A stretch of 64,000 bases of DNA from NCBI GenBank assembly GCA_963675435.1, contig OY776216.1, positions 1,860,001 to 1,924,000 on the forward strand, in the 5' to 3' direction. The DNA is from Saccharicrinis sp963675435 (GTDB lineage: Bacteria; Bacteroidota; Bacteroidia; Bacteroidales; Marinilabiliaceae). Position 1 is the stretch's first letter. Every line of letters begins with the position of its first letter. Below, in pieces: positions 17,808-31,182 of the stretch. The translations under genes and the position numbers were made by a program. Below the pieces are notes generated by a model, which worked only from the letters and a program-made list of their open reading frames with translations, had not been told where the DNA came from and did no database searches.

Positions 17808-18839
17808 ATGAACTTGTTTAAAACATTATTATTATCAATTGTAGTACAAATAGTAGGTTGTTCGAGCGGCCCTTGTATTGAGGATGGTTTTTGGTATGGG
17901 AAATATAAAACAGGAGCTTTTGATTACCCTGTTTTGTTTCAGATTAAGGGGCATAAAGTAATAGATTATTATGATGGCAAAAACGATACGTTAAGTCTTG
18001 AAAAAGATGGGGATAAATTTTTCATAAAAGGCAACGAAAAATATAAAGAATCTTATTTAAAGCTTACTGAAAACTCATTGGGTTTTTATAGTAATAAATA
18101 TCATGAACCCTTGTTTCGCTTAGCAAAAGCAAATAGTAAATCATTTGTATTTGATGTCCTGGAAAACAAAGATGTTGTGATAGAATTGGCTCAAGGAATA
18201 GGACATCGTGAAGTTTTTGGAGTAAATCATAAATTCTACAATGCATTTTATTTTTCAAATATAAAAAATGAGCTAAATGTAAGCTTTTGTGATACTATAT
18301 TTTCATTTAACAAGAAGTTGTTTTTTGAGGAGCTTATTACAAATGAACAATTGTGTTTTATAAAAGCTAAGCACATTTTGCCTGTTTCGCTTGTGGTTGA
18401 TAAAAATGTAAGCATAAAGGACTATAATGAGTTAATAAAATGTTTTAGGGCAGCAGGCTATTCTGATATTTCTATTCTTATACAAGATGCTAATTATGAG
18501 TATGCTAATTGTATCTCCATGGCATTACCTGCTTTATCAGATGCGGAAGAGAGTCTGTTTTGGGCATTAGAGGATAGTATTTTTGCGAATAAGCAACGAT
18601 ATGAGGATGAAATGAGCGAAGAGACGATGTTTTTGAACCCCGAATCAAATGCAAACTTGGTGCCTCCGCCACCGCCACCTGCCCCAGATAGGGAATATTT
18701 AAGAGAACAAGTTTTTTTTATTGTAGGGATTGATAATGGTGTATTTAATCTTAACAGTAAAGATATAAGTGATGCAAAACTACGTGGCGAGTTAAAAAAT
18801 AGATTGCTTTCAAAACCAAGTATAATTAGTCATACCTGA
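17808..18839 (+). CDS. Unrecognised lipoprotein with an ExbD-like segment
   Basis: A 343-residue protein with a signal peptide and lipobox QIVGC (Cys18). Residues 20-110 are beta-rich (FWYGKYKTGAFDYPVLFQIKG). Residues 190-230 (ILPVSLVVDKNVSIKDYN, then LIKCFRAAGYSDISILIQ) resemble the periplasmic part of ExbD/TolR. Residues 280-295 hold a polyproline run. It follows the interrupted membrane protein by 24 bases and belongs to the same block. The IS5-type insertion starts at 18830, so the last residues HT and the stop are supplied by the element; the uninterrupted gene would have ended SIISND and stopped, a change of only two residues. Function unknown. Confidence 0.65.
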   Translation: MNLFKTLLLSIVVQIVGCSSGPCIEDGFWYGKYKTGAFDYPVLFQIKGHKVIDYYDGKNDTLSLEKDGDKFFIKGNEKYKESYLKLTENSLGFYSNKYHEPLFRLAKANSKSFVFDVLENKDVVIELAQGIGHREVFGVNHKFYNAFYFSNIKNELNVSFCDTIFSFNKKLFFEELITNEQLCFIKAKHILPVSLVVDKNVSIKDYNELIKCFRAAGYSDISILIQDANYEYANCISMALPALSDAEESLFWALEDSIFANKQRYEDEMSEETMFLNPESNANLVPPPPPPAPDREYLREQVFFIVGIDNGVFNLNSKDISDAKLRGELKNRLLSKPSIISHT

Positions 18840-18849
18840 AAAAGTACTA

Positions 18850-18895
18850 TTCTTTGAGATTTAATTGTTTTCAGAGAATAGTAGTTTTCTAAAAA
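18850..18895. other. Hairpin near the IS5-type left end
   Basis: ACTATTCT and AGAATAGT pair across about 26 bases just inside the element, at the end of the transposase gene. It may act as a terminator or be part of the transposase binding site. Confidence 0.4.
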
Positions 18896-20008
18896 AAAGA
18901 TTCTAAACAAGGCCAAAAGTACTTGCTCTTTAATTCTATTGAGCATTTTCTTTAAATTGAATCCAGTACCAGCTAAAATGGTATTTATTTTATCACCATT
19001 TACCCCTTTTAAATAATTTCTTAACATTCTGTGGTCGTGTTTTATATGACCAATAACAGGTTCTATTCCTGCCCTTGCTCTAAATCTTTTTCGGGCTTTT
19101 TGTTTCTCGTAGAGAGTAGCTCCTTTTTTAGGAACTGTAGGTGATATTATTTTAACGCTTTTAATGTTTTTCTTTCCTCGATATCCCCTGTCTACAATGC
19201 CAACTTTAGGACATTTCCCTGTTAAATATTCTGTCTGTTTAAAATGATCCTCAAGCGTATGACCATCGTATGGGTTATTTTCAAAAGCGATAGCACCAAC
19301 TACTATTTTTGAAGTTTTGGTTAGTACAATTCCGGATTTATTTCCGAACTCAAATTTCTTTGCTTCTTTTCCTTTTGCAATACAATTAACTTCTGGTTCA
19401 TGGATACTGTATATTTTATTCTGATCCCCTTTTTTCTGCGTTAAGATTTTGTTGAGTATAACAAAGAGTCCTTCATATTTTATTTTTTGTGCCGGATTAA
19501 ATTGTCTTTCAATATCCCTGACCTGGCGACCTGCTATGGTCTTTATTCTTCGTAAGGCTGCTTTGGCTTTCTTTCTTCTTTTGGGATGGCTGTGGAAACG
19601 TTGATCTATCATTAACTGTTTTAAAGTTCGAGTATAACTCTGACGTAATGTTATTCCCTCTTGTTTAGCTATCTTATTAACTTTTTCTATGATGCGCTTA
19701 TGTAACTTTGCATCTGTTGGGTAAGTGATGTTCTTTTCTTGAACAGTACTGTCTATCAACACCTCATTCTCTTGAGCCTCTTTGCCAAAAAGTTGAACTG
19801 AAATTTTTAGCAGTTTTTCAGCGCCTTCTTCTCCTATACGCTTTCTGAAATGTATAAATTCAGTTGGATCAAAAGGTTTTTCGGTCTGAAAAACTTTCTC
19901 CCCACTAAAATATTGCCTGTAAATATTAACTAGGAAGTAGACCACCTATTAATTGAAAAGTATACCACTTATTAACAACGAAATTATTTATGGTTTCGTT
20001 ACAAACGA

Positions 20009-21544
20009 ATGATAAGTATGTATACAAAACAAGAAATAATAATAAAAAGCTATCGAGAAGGGAAAAGTCAACGTTCTATATCTCGCCCCTTACAGATAAG
20101 CAGAAAAACCGTAAAGAAGTACATAACAGAGTATGAAAAAAAGCTTTCAGAATCAGAGGATAAAGAAACAGTAAGTGCCAATTATCTATCGACAGTACCA
20201 AAATATAAAAGCCGCTCTCTACACAGGAGAAAACTAACCCAAGAAGTACAAGACGAAATAGATAAACTACTTGAAGTCAACCGGGAGAAAAAGCTTCAAG
20301 GTTTACGAAAGCAGGTACTTAAAAAGGCAGATATATTTCAGCAATTGCAATTACAGGGTTTTGAGATTGGCTATACAACTGTTTGCAACTATATCCGCTC
20401 AAAAGAAAAATCATCTTCTCCCAAAGAAGCTTTTATTCGACAAGTATATAGTCCGGGCAGTATTTGTGAATTTGATTGGGGCGAAATAAAACTTCGTATC
20501 AACGGCAAACAAGAGCGCTTCCAATTAGCAGTTTTCACCAGTGCTTACAGCAACTATCGTCATGCCGTGCTATATTATCGTCAAGATACACTTGCGTTTA
20601 TGGAAGCCCACGTATCTTTTTTCAATAAAACAAACGGCGTTTATGAGCAAATGGTTTATGACAACATGCGGGTTGCCGTGGCAAAATTTATTGGTCCTCA
20701 CGAAAAAGAACCAACACGGGCTTTGCTTCAATTACGAGGTCATTACCAGTTTACTCATCGTTTTTGTAATGCTTACCGAGGCAACGAAAAAGGGCATGTG
20801 GAAAGAAGTGTTGAATACATCCGACGGAAAGCTTTTGGTGTAAAGGATGATTTCAACAGGCTTTCAGAAGCCGCAGAATATTTAAACACCATTCTGGAAC
20901 GATTAAATAATACCAAACAAAAACAAAGTGGCAAAACAGCTTTAGAACTGTTTGAAGATGAGAAAGCGGTATTAGGGAAATTACCGGCTGTACCGCTTGT
21001 CTGTTCAGACCAAATACAATTGCGCGCCGACAAATATGCAACAATCAGTCATAAAACCAATAGGTATTCGGTACCGGACCATCTGGTAGGTCAATTTCTA
21101 GATGTTCATTTATTGAGTCACGAAATACATGTTTATCATGAAAATAAAAAGATAGCCATACACACCAGAAATTACGGCAAGCACCAATGGATAATCTCTA
21201 TAGAGCATTATTTGAACACTTTCAAGCAAAAGCCGGGAGCTTTGCCGGGTAGTTTGGCATTAGCAAGCAACGTATATTTAAAACAGCTCTTTTTAGACCA
21301 TTTTCAAGAAGAACCACGAAACTTTATTGACCTGTTAGATTATTGTCGTAAGTACCGCATAAGCGGCGAAAAACTGGAGAAATCGGTATTTCGATTACTG
21401 AGTACCGGTTCCGGTGGTATTACTGTAGAAAAACTAAAAGCTGTATTGGGCAATAATGAATCATTTATTACACCCGAACAAAACTGTTCCATTGCTCAAT
21501 TAGCAAAAAATCAATTGTCGGAAATAAGTGCATTAATGAATTAA
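20009..21544 (+). CDS. istA: IS21-family transposase IstA
   Basis: A 511-residue transposase. Residues 5-35 form a helix-turn-helix (SYREGKSQRSISRPLQISRK, then TVKKYI). The rve-type catalytic domain begins at SICEFDWGEIK near residue 150, with YDNMRVAV and YRGNEKGHVERSVEYIRRKAF carrying further acidic residues. The C-terminal part (DKYATISHKTNRYSVPDHLVG) is the beta-barrel domain typical of IstA. It works with the ATPase IstB encoded 8 bases downstream. Start could be ATG 20009 or 20018; both keep the domain intact. Full length and apparently functional. Confidence 0.93.
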   Translation: MISMYTKQEIIIKSYREGKSQRSISRPLQISRKTVKKYITEYEKKLSESEDKETVSANYLSTVPKYKSRSLHRRKLTQEVQDEIDKLLEVNREKKLQGLRKQVLKKADIFQQLQLQGFEIGYTTVCNYIRSKEKSSSPKEAFIRQVYSPGSICEFDWGEIKLRINGKQERFQLAVFTSAYSNYRHAVLYYRQDTLAFMEAHVSFFNKTNGVYEQMVYDNMRVAVAKFIGPHEKEPTRALLQLRGHYQFTHRFCNAYRGNEKGHVERSVEYIRRKAFGVKDDFNRLSEAAEYLNTILERLNNTKQKQSGKTALELFEDEKAVLGKLPAVPLVCSDQIQLRADKYATISHKTNRYSVPDHLVGQFLDVHLLSHEIHVYHENKKIAIHTRNYGKHQWIISIEHYLNTFKQKPGALPGSLALASNVYLKQLFLDHFQEEPRNFIDLLDYCRKYRISGEKLEKSVFRLLSTGSGGITVEKLKAVLGNNESFITPEQNCSIAQLAKNQLSEISALMN

Positions 21545-21552
21545 AAAATAAG

Positions 21553-22308
21553 ATGATGAATACCATAAATGAAGATATAATCAAATACAGTAAAGAGTTA
21601 CGGCTACCTGTTTTCAGAAGAGATTTTAAAGAGTTAGCCACAGAAGCAGCAAGCGGACAACTGGATTATGAAGAGTACTTGTTAAAGCTGATGGAGCGAG
21701 AGTATGAATTGCGTATAGAAAATCGAAAAAAGACGCAAATACGTCTAGCTGGCTTTCCATCCAAGATGTACCTGAATCAACTGGAACGAGAACAGTTGCC
21801 CGATGATGCTCGCGCAAAACTCCCGGTATTAGAACGACTTGATTTTATAAACTCTGCTCAAAATATCATACTGGCCGGTAATCCTGGCACCGGGAAAACT
21901 CACATCGCTATTGGTTTGGGCTTAAAAGCATGCCTTCAGGGATACCGTGTCCTCTTCACCTCTGTTCATCGGATGTTGACCCAATTAAGAGAATCTCAAT
22001 CAGAAAGGACTTTGCGTCAATTAGAGCTCCGTTTTGAAAAGTATGATTTAGTAATCTGTGATGAATTTGGCTATGTATCATTTGATAAAACCGGAGCCGA
22101 ATTACTATTCAATCATTTATCACTAAGAGCAGGTAGAAAGTCTACCATAATAACAACAAACTTGGGCTTTGACCGCTGGGAAGAAATCTTTGGAGATGCC
22201 GTTTTAACAGCTGCACTAGTCGATAGATTAACTCACAAAGCCCATTTGGTAAACATGAACGGCGAATCATATCGATTAAAAGAAACAAAAAAAATCTTAG
22301 CTAAGTAA
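21553..22308 (+). CDS. istB: IS21-family helper ATPase IstB
   Basis: A 251-residue AAA+ ATPase of the DnaC/IstB type. Walker A is GNPGTGKTHIAIG near residues 109-121; Walker B is YDLVICDEFGY; sensor region TIITTNLGFDRWEE. The N-terminal helix pair (FRRDFKELATEAASGQLDYE) binds IstA in the family. IstB selects target DNA and activates the transposase. It follows istA with an 8-base gap, so both are one operon. Confidence 0.94.
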   Translation: MMNTINEDIIKYSKELRLPVFRRDFKELATEAASGQLDYEEYLLKLMEREYELRIENRKKTQIRLAGFPSKMYLNQLEREQLPDDARAKLPVLERLDFINSAQNIILAGNPGTGKTHIAIGLGLKACLQGYRVLFTSVHRMLTQLRESQSERTLRQLELRFEKYDLVICDEFGYVSFDKTGAELLFNHLSLRAGRKSTIITTNLGFDRWEEIFGDAVLTAALVDRLTHKAHLVNMNGESYRLKETKKILAK

Positions 22309-22666
22309 AAATGAAACTTATAAAAAATCGTTCCCCGGTTCCTCTCCTGATTGGGGTACCCCAATCAGGAGAGGAATACCTTTGTCTTTTAAATCAAATG
22401 GTATACTTTTGAACTGAAATACTGGTATACTTTTCAATTGAAAAAAACAATTGCCAATAAGGATTTTCGATCCACCTATCAATAATAGCTTCATCGCTAA
22501 GGTTATAAATATACTTTAGTAAAAGCAAGCCTATTACGCTACGTATGGGAATCGATGGCCGTCCAAAGTCTGAATAATAAACTGAGAAATCACCTTCGAT
22601 CTTATCCCAATCAATTTGTTTAGACAAAACACATAGTTCGTGTTTTAGATTAATAAACGTTTCTAG

Positions 22667-24214
22667 CAGCCTGTCGGACTTAAAAGAAATATAGTTTAAT
22701 TATCTTGTGAGCATGAAACAATTTGTTAGTGCGGATAGAGAACAGGGCATGCTAATGCCTTATGACGTAAGGATGTGGTTGCCAGAAGCCCACCTTGCTC
22801 GCTTTGTGGTAGATATAGTAGAAGGTCTTGATTTTAAACACATTTATAATCAATATAAAGGAGTTGGCTCAACGCCCTATGACCCCAAACTATTAATGGT
22901 GCTATTATTTTATGGTTATGCCACAGGCGTTTTTAGTTCACGAAAAATAGAACAGGGGACATACGATTCGGTGGCATTTCGTTTTATAGCAGGGAATCAC
23001 CACCCAGATCATGACACCATTTCAAGTTTTAGGAAACGTTTCCTTCCTGAAATAAAAGGCATGTTCAAAGAGATATTACTAATTGGCAAAGAGTTGAAAC
23101 TGGTTAAGATGGGTAATATATACATAGATGGCATTAAGGTTCAAGCCAATGCCTCCCGTCATAGGGCGATGAGCTACGAATACATGAAGAAGCTGGAGCA
23201 ACAACTGGAATCGGAAATTGAAACCTTATTGAATCTTGCCAACAAACAGGATGAAAAGGAAGCTCTCGTAGAAGTAGATATCCCGGAAGAGATCAGGCTG
23301 CGAAAGGATAGACTGGAAAAAATTAAGGAAGCAAAGCAAATTGTAGAAGACCGAGCCGCAGAACGGTATAAGAAAGAGAAGGAGGATTACGACCAGAACA
23401 TACAGCAACGAAAAGAAAAGCAAGATAAAACAGGAAAAAAGCCAAGAGGACGTGCACCAAAACCACCAGTAGAGTCACCAGACGAAAAGGACCAGTGTAA
23501 CTTTACCGATTCAGAATCGAGGATCATGAAAACATCCAGAGGTTTTGATCAGTGCTATAACGGACAGGCGGCAGTAAACGAAGACATGCTTGTTGTAGGT
23601 GCGTATTGCAATGCCCATGTTAATGATAAACAAGAGTTTGTTCCAGCAATAGAGGCAGTGCCACATGAACTTGGAGAAATAGAAAACGCAGTTGCCGATA
23701 CAGGATATTTCAGTGAAAAAAACATAACAGATTGTGAACAAAAAGGAATTCGTGCCCTTATATCAACAGCAAGGGATAAACACAATTCTTTCCTTGATAA
23801 GCTGTTGAACACCGATAAACAAACAGCTCCGGCTGAAACACCAATAGAAAAAATGCAACAAAAGCTCAGAAAACACAAAGACATTTATAAAAAACGGAAA
23901 CAGACTGTAGAACCAGTATTTGGTATTATTAAAGAAATTATGGGTTTCAGACGTTTTTCTTTACGCGGAGAAGTTCTGGTGGATGGAGAATGGTCTTTAG
24001 TATGCTCGGCATATAATTTAAAGAGAATGTTCAACCTTTCATTTGGATAATATGCAAAATACCATGGTGAAAATGAGCAAAAAAAGGAAAATGGTATTAA
24101 AACCTGATGGCAAATTGTCAAAATCTGCATAAAATGATGGATTTTTTCATTCTTCGAAAAAAAAATCTCTGAAAAAGCCCAATGAAATATTAAATCATAA
24201 AGTCAGACGGGCTG
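22667..24214 (+). mobile_element. IS1182-family element, 1548 bp, 4-bp target duplication CTAG
   Basis: Ends CAGCCTGTCGGACTT (left) and CAGCCCGTCTGACTT (right, read inward) are inverted repeats. CTAG, a palindromic target, lies on both sides (22663-22666, 24215-24218). Removal restores the N-terminus of the IS5-type transposase in frame. Confidence 0.92.
22713..24050 (+). CDS. IS1182-family transposase
   Basis: A 445-residue transposase from ATG 22713; a GTG two codons earlier is also possible. The N-terminal DUF772 domain has DPKLLMVLLFYGYATGVFSS and HPDHDTISSFRKRF. A long charged coiled-coil insert spans about residues 150-250 (EIRLRKDRLEKIKEAKQIVE). The DDE part shows IYIDGIKVQANAS, AVADTGYFSEKN and QTVEPVFGIIKEIMGFRRFS, the standard IS1182 signature. 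Length and motifs are complete, so it could be active. After the stop, 24051-24214 is the element's right end without genes. Confidence 0.93.
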   Translation: MKQFVSADREQGMLMPYDVRMWLPEAHLARFVVDIVEGLDFKHIYNQYKGVGSTPYDPKLLMVLLFYGYATGVFSSRKIEQGTYDSVAFRFIAGNHHPDHDTISSFRKRFLPEIKGMFKEILLIGKELKLVKMGNIYIDGIKVQANASRHRAMSYEYMKKLEQQLESEIETLLNLANKQDEKEALVEVDIPEEIRLRKDRLEKIKEAKQIVEDRAAERYKKEKEDYDQNIQQRKEKQDKTGKKPRGRAPKPPVESPDEKDQCNFTDSESRIMKTSRGFDQCYNGQAAVNEDMLVVGAYCNAHVNDKQEFVPAIEAVPHELGEIENAVADTGYFSEKNITDCEQKGIRALISTARDKHNSFLDKLLNTDKQTAPAETPIEKMQQKLRKHKDIYKKRKQTVEPVFGIIKEIMGFRRFSLRGEVLVDGEWSLVCSAYNLKRMFNLSFG

Positions 24215-24784
24215 CTAGAGGTGTATCAAAAATACTCAACTGTGGGGTATTGTCTTGTTTTCCAACCATATCTGCAAGCTTTATGTCTAAAATACACATT
24301 TGCTTGCAGATTTATAAACTTAAGTGCAAATGCTTATGAACTGGTTATCAACAACCTATTCCATTTTTAAGGGTGAACTAATTAGCAATGACTAAGATAT
24401 TAAACAAGAAATGAGATTCGGTTCATTTTCTTTAAAAGAGCCTGTTGGTTGCCTTTTTCATCTTGTAATTTTTTGTGAGTGGATAAGGAATATGAATATG
24501 TGACTTATTGTCTTAGGAGGAAATTCCTCTCCATTTATTATACTAAAGCAATAAGAAGTCGATATTATTGTAATATTGGATGAGGTAACACAGGTTGTTT
24601 ATTGTTCAGATAGTAAATTCATATTCCATAGTATTGTTAGAAGAAGGTATTTAATTATAATGATTATTGATTCTGTTTAAGAATAAACTTTACTTTCAAA
24701 AAAAACTTTCCTTAACTAACCTCTTGACAAAAAGAGGTTTGCTACTTAACTTGTTGTTTCTGCAAAATAAATCATCACTATTTG

Positions 24785-24816
24785 TTTGGATGGTAAGAAT
24801 AAAGTCCGTTTCTTTG
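24785..24816 (+). promoter_or_regulatory. rRNA promoter P1
   Basis: A -33 TTTGG (24785-24789) and a -7 TTTCTTTG (24809-24816), 19 bases apart, followed by CAGCCGCTTT. It fits the Bacteroidetes sigma consensus apart from one mismatch in the -7 box. Confidence 0.65.
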
Positions 24817-24951
24817 CAGCCGCTTTGAACGAAAGGCGCGATTAAAAGATGACATAATGATGACTTTATAAGGGAGAGAAAACCTGGCACAGAGGAGGTT
24901 TTAAGGCATTAAAAAAAGAAAGAAAAAAAAGAAAGATTTTTTCAATTTCTA

Positions 24952-24984
24952 TTTGGATTTAAGAATTAAAATCACTTATCTTTG
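24952..24984 (+). promoter_or_regulatory. rRNA promoter P2
   Basis: TTTGG (24952-24956) and TATCTTTG (24977-24984) match the Bacteroidetes -33/-7 consensus with 20-base spacing. The downstream CAGCCGCTTT is the same as at P1. Confidence 0.8.
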
Positions 24985-25113
24985 CAGCCGCTTTTAAGGA
25001 AGGGCAAAATGCTAAAATGATGAGACTTTGAAAAGGGTTTAAGTTATTGAAAAATAACTTTTTAGGATTAAAAATAAGCTTTGAAAATTTAATAAAAATA
25101 TTTCAAAATTTAT

Positions 25114-25146
25114 TTGGAGAAAAGGGAATAAAGTTATTATCTTTGC
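25114..25146 (+). promoter_or_regulatory. rRNA promoter P3
   Basis: TTTGG (25114-25118) and TATCTTTG (25139-25146), 20 bases apart, followed by CATCCGCTTTTAG. This promoter is nearest to the 16S gene. Confidence 0.8.
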
Positions 25147-25399
25147 ATCCGCTTTTAGAGCGATGTTCAACGAAGGTTGAGCGTTTAAAAAGATTGAAAT
25201 AAACATTTACTAAAAAGAAGTTTTGGTAAAGTTTACAAAATAAAAGACTTCGAGTTATTTATGCCTTGATGCTGAATGATGCGAAGACGTTCTTTGAAAA
25301 TATTGAAATGCACACTTAATAAAGGAAAATAGTGATTCTTTGAGTTAAAACTCTTGTAAAGAATAACAGGCTGTTAAATCAGTCATAATAATTTTTATA

Positions 25400-26922
<1,523 letters not shown>

Positions 26923-27093
26923 GGAGAGAGTTTACAACACGAATTAATATTAATATTAATTCACAAAGAAACTATTTTCTATAGTAGTGCATTTCACATT
27001 GTCTAAAACAGACAAAACGTACATTGACATATTGGCAAAACAATCAAAATCATAGGTTGGCTTTAATGCGGGAGCTTTAAAGCTATACCAACA
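26923..27093 (+). other. 16S-23S spacer without tRNA genes
   Basis: The spacer is only about 170 bases. It contains the palindrome GAATTAATATTAATATTAAT(TC) and a boxA-like ACATTGACATATTGGC, but no tRNA cloverleaf. Many Bacteroidetes rRNA operons carry tRNA-Ile and tRNA-Ala here. Confidence 0.85.
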
Positions 27094-29884
<2,791 letters not shown>

Positions 29885-29945
29885 TTGGGCGTTAAAGCAC
29901 GACAAGTGATTTTGATTGAGCTGGTATGTTATTAATAAAGATATT

Positions 29946-30053
<108 letters not shown>

Positions 30054-30062
30054 TTTAAAAAG

Positions 30063-30097
30063 AAAGAGCAATTGAACAAGTTTCAGTTGCTCTTTTT
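30063..30097 (+). terminator. Rho-independent terminator of the rRNA operon
   Basis: AAAGAGCAATTGAA pairs with TTCAGTTGCTCTTT (one G-U pair) around a 5-base loop, followed by TT. It lies 10 bases after the 5S gene. Confidence 0.92.
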
Positions 30098-30113
30098 GCA
30101 TTTATATCTATTT

Positions 30114-30184
30114 AGTCTGTAGCCTACAGTCGGCAGCCCTTAGTCTACAGTCGTATCCGTGTTGTAAAGTATCCGTGTTGTAAA
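30114..30184. repeat. CTACAGTCGGCAG-type words and a 16-bp tandem repeat
   Basis: 30114-30152 contains TAGTCTGTAGCCTACAGTCG and TAGTCTACAGTCG, self-similar and partly palindromic. Then GTATCCGTGTTGTAAA occurs twice in tandem (30153-30168, 30169-30184). Similar TCTTCA/CAGTC words occur at 56797-56866. Confidence 0.65.
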
Positions 30185-30215
30185 GTACACTATTGGAAAA
30201 TTGAAAATACTGAGA

Positions 30216-30704
30216 TTAGTTCTTAATGGTTTTCCAATTTTGAGGTAGAAGTTCTTTTAATTGAGATGTTTTATAATCTTGTATTCTTTCAAGTACAAAG
30301 GTTAACCATTCTAACGGATTTACATCATTAATTTTACATGTAGCAAAAAAAGAATACATCATGGCAGCTTTTTGTGCTGCACTATGTGAACCTGCAAACA
30401 AATAGTTTTTCCGACCTAAAGCTAATGGACGTATAGCATTTTCAATCTTATTATTATCGATTTCATATTTACCATTATCAATGTAGGCTTTCAATCTAGG
30501 CCAGAGATTGTATGTATAGGTAATTGCTTTTCCAATTGGACTCTGGGGTACCACTTTATTAATGTTGCTTTTTAGCCATTGTTCTATTTCAATTAGGATA
30601 GGTCTTGCATATATGTTTCTGTACCTTTGTAAGGTGTTATGATTTATCAAACGCTCTTTTGCTGTTCTTTCTATTTTATAAAGCTTCTGCATCTTTTTAA
30701 GCAT
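30216..30704 (-). pseudogene. IS66-family transposase, C-terminal remnant
   Basis: A 162-residue frame matching only the C-terminal third of IS66 TnpC: PQSPIGKAITYTYNLWPRLK, the hallmark IDNNKIENAIRPLALGRKNY, then LFAGSHSAAQKAAMMYSFFA and PLEWLTFVLERIQ. The N-terminal two thirds and TnpA/TnpB are missing. The frame begins 7 bases before the left end of the ISAon1-like element, so that insertion or a deletion next to it truncated the gene. Inactive. Confidence 0.88.
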
Positions 30705-30795
30705 ATACTCGGATCATGCACAATATTTGGGTCTGGTAAAAAAAAGTGATTATTTTGCTGTTAAATAAAAACAGAAAATAAAAACAAGGAATAAG

Positions 30796-31182
30796 TTGAA
30801 CGAAGGATTATCCCAGGAGCTACTAGCTCTATTTCTCCCTGAAGGTATATTAGATTATTTTGAAATTGTATCTTACGAAAAAAGTTCAAGTGGAAAGACC
30901 ATTTATGAATCACAATTGGTCTTGAGTTTAGATGAAAAAGATATCATACCAACAGAGTATAAAAATTTACCATATAAATCCTGTGGTTTTATGGAACCAC
31001 GGTATATAGAAGATTACCCTATACGCAATATGCTTGTAAGACTGAAAGTAAGGCGTAGGCGCTGGGAAATTACTATTGAAGGAGAAAAGAAAAAAATAAG
31101 TAGAGATTGGGAAGTTATAGCACAGGGTACACGCATGAGTGAGGAGTATGCTGCTTTTTTAAAAGAAATTAGTAGATTCTAA
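30796..31182 (+). CDS. ISAon1-type N-terminal region protein (orfA)
   Basis: A 128-residue protein of the ISAon1 N-terminal-region family: LLALFLPEGILDYFEIVSYE, then YKSCGFMEPRYIEDYPIRN and RRRWEITIEGEKKKISRDWE with the ending GTRMSEEYAAFLKEI. It starts at TTG 30796. It precedes the catalytic orfB, whose frame is one base ahead and overlaps by about 20 bases. It probably contributes DNA binding to the transposase complex. Confidence 0.8.
   Translation: MNEGLSQELLALFLPEGILDYFEIVSYEKSSSGKTIYESQLVLSLDEKDIIPTEYKNLPYKSCGFMEPRYIEDYPIRNMLVRLKVRRRRWEITIEGEKKKISRDWEVIAQGTRMSEEYAAFLKEISRF

Larger units (their letters stand above)
19918..22449 (+). mobile_element. IS21-family element, 2532 bp, 6-bp target duplication
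   Basis: The element begins TGTAAATATTAAC and ends AAAAACA, the TG...CA ends of the IS21 family. ATTGCC lies on both sides (19912-19917, 22450-22455). Internal terminal repeats AATTGAAAAGTATACCA occur near the left end and twice, inverted, near the right end, as the multiple end repeats of IS21 do. It sits inside the IS5-type transposase gene. Confidence 0.92.
18830..24269 (-). pseudogene. IS5-type transposase broken into three pieces
   Basis: Reading the minus strand and joining 24269-24219, 22666-22450 and 19911-18830 gives 1350 bases and one 449-residue frame. It starts MVGKQDNTPQLSIFDTPLET, continues through SKQIDWDKIEGDFS and the DUF772-type GRPSIPIRSVIGLLLLKYIY, and across the IS21 junction as ENPYWQYFSGEKVFQTEKPF. 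The C-terminal part has the DDE motifs LIDSTVQEKNITYPTD, GIVDRGYRGKK and RARAGIEPVIGHIKHDH. The two long pieces remain as open frames, but neither has a proper start. The gene is inactive through two later transpositions. Confidence 0.88.
18830..24378 (-). mobile_element. IS5-type element carrying an IS21 and an IS1182 element (nested)
   Basis: TAATTAG occurs at 18823-18829 and 24379-24385, consistent with a target duplication around the outer element. After removal of IS21 (19918-22449) and IS1182 (22667-24214), each with one duplication copy, 1459 bp remain, a normal IS5-family size. The outer ends are only weakly similar inverted repeats, so the exact outer borders are less certain than the inner ones. 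Confidence 0.75.
24386..25399 (+). promoter_or_regulatory. 1-kb leader of the rRNA operon with no protein gene
   Basis: No credible coding frame is present. The left half (24386-24700) is AT-rich flank. A small hairpin AACCTCTT/AAGAGGTT lies at 24718-24739. From 24780 on there are three promoter units listed separately, spaced about 165 bases. The last 150 bases are the leader of the rRNA transcript, with GTTCTTTGAAAATATTGAAA resembling an antitermination boxA region. Confidence 0.8.

Noticed and set aside
31153..31165. TTTTTTA as -1 frameshift signal of the ISAon1-like element
   Set aside because: A -1 slip leads to a frame with a stop four codons later; the catalytic frame is +1.
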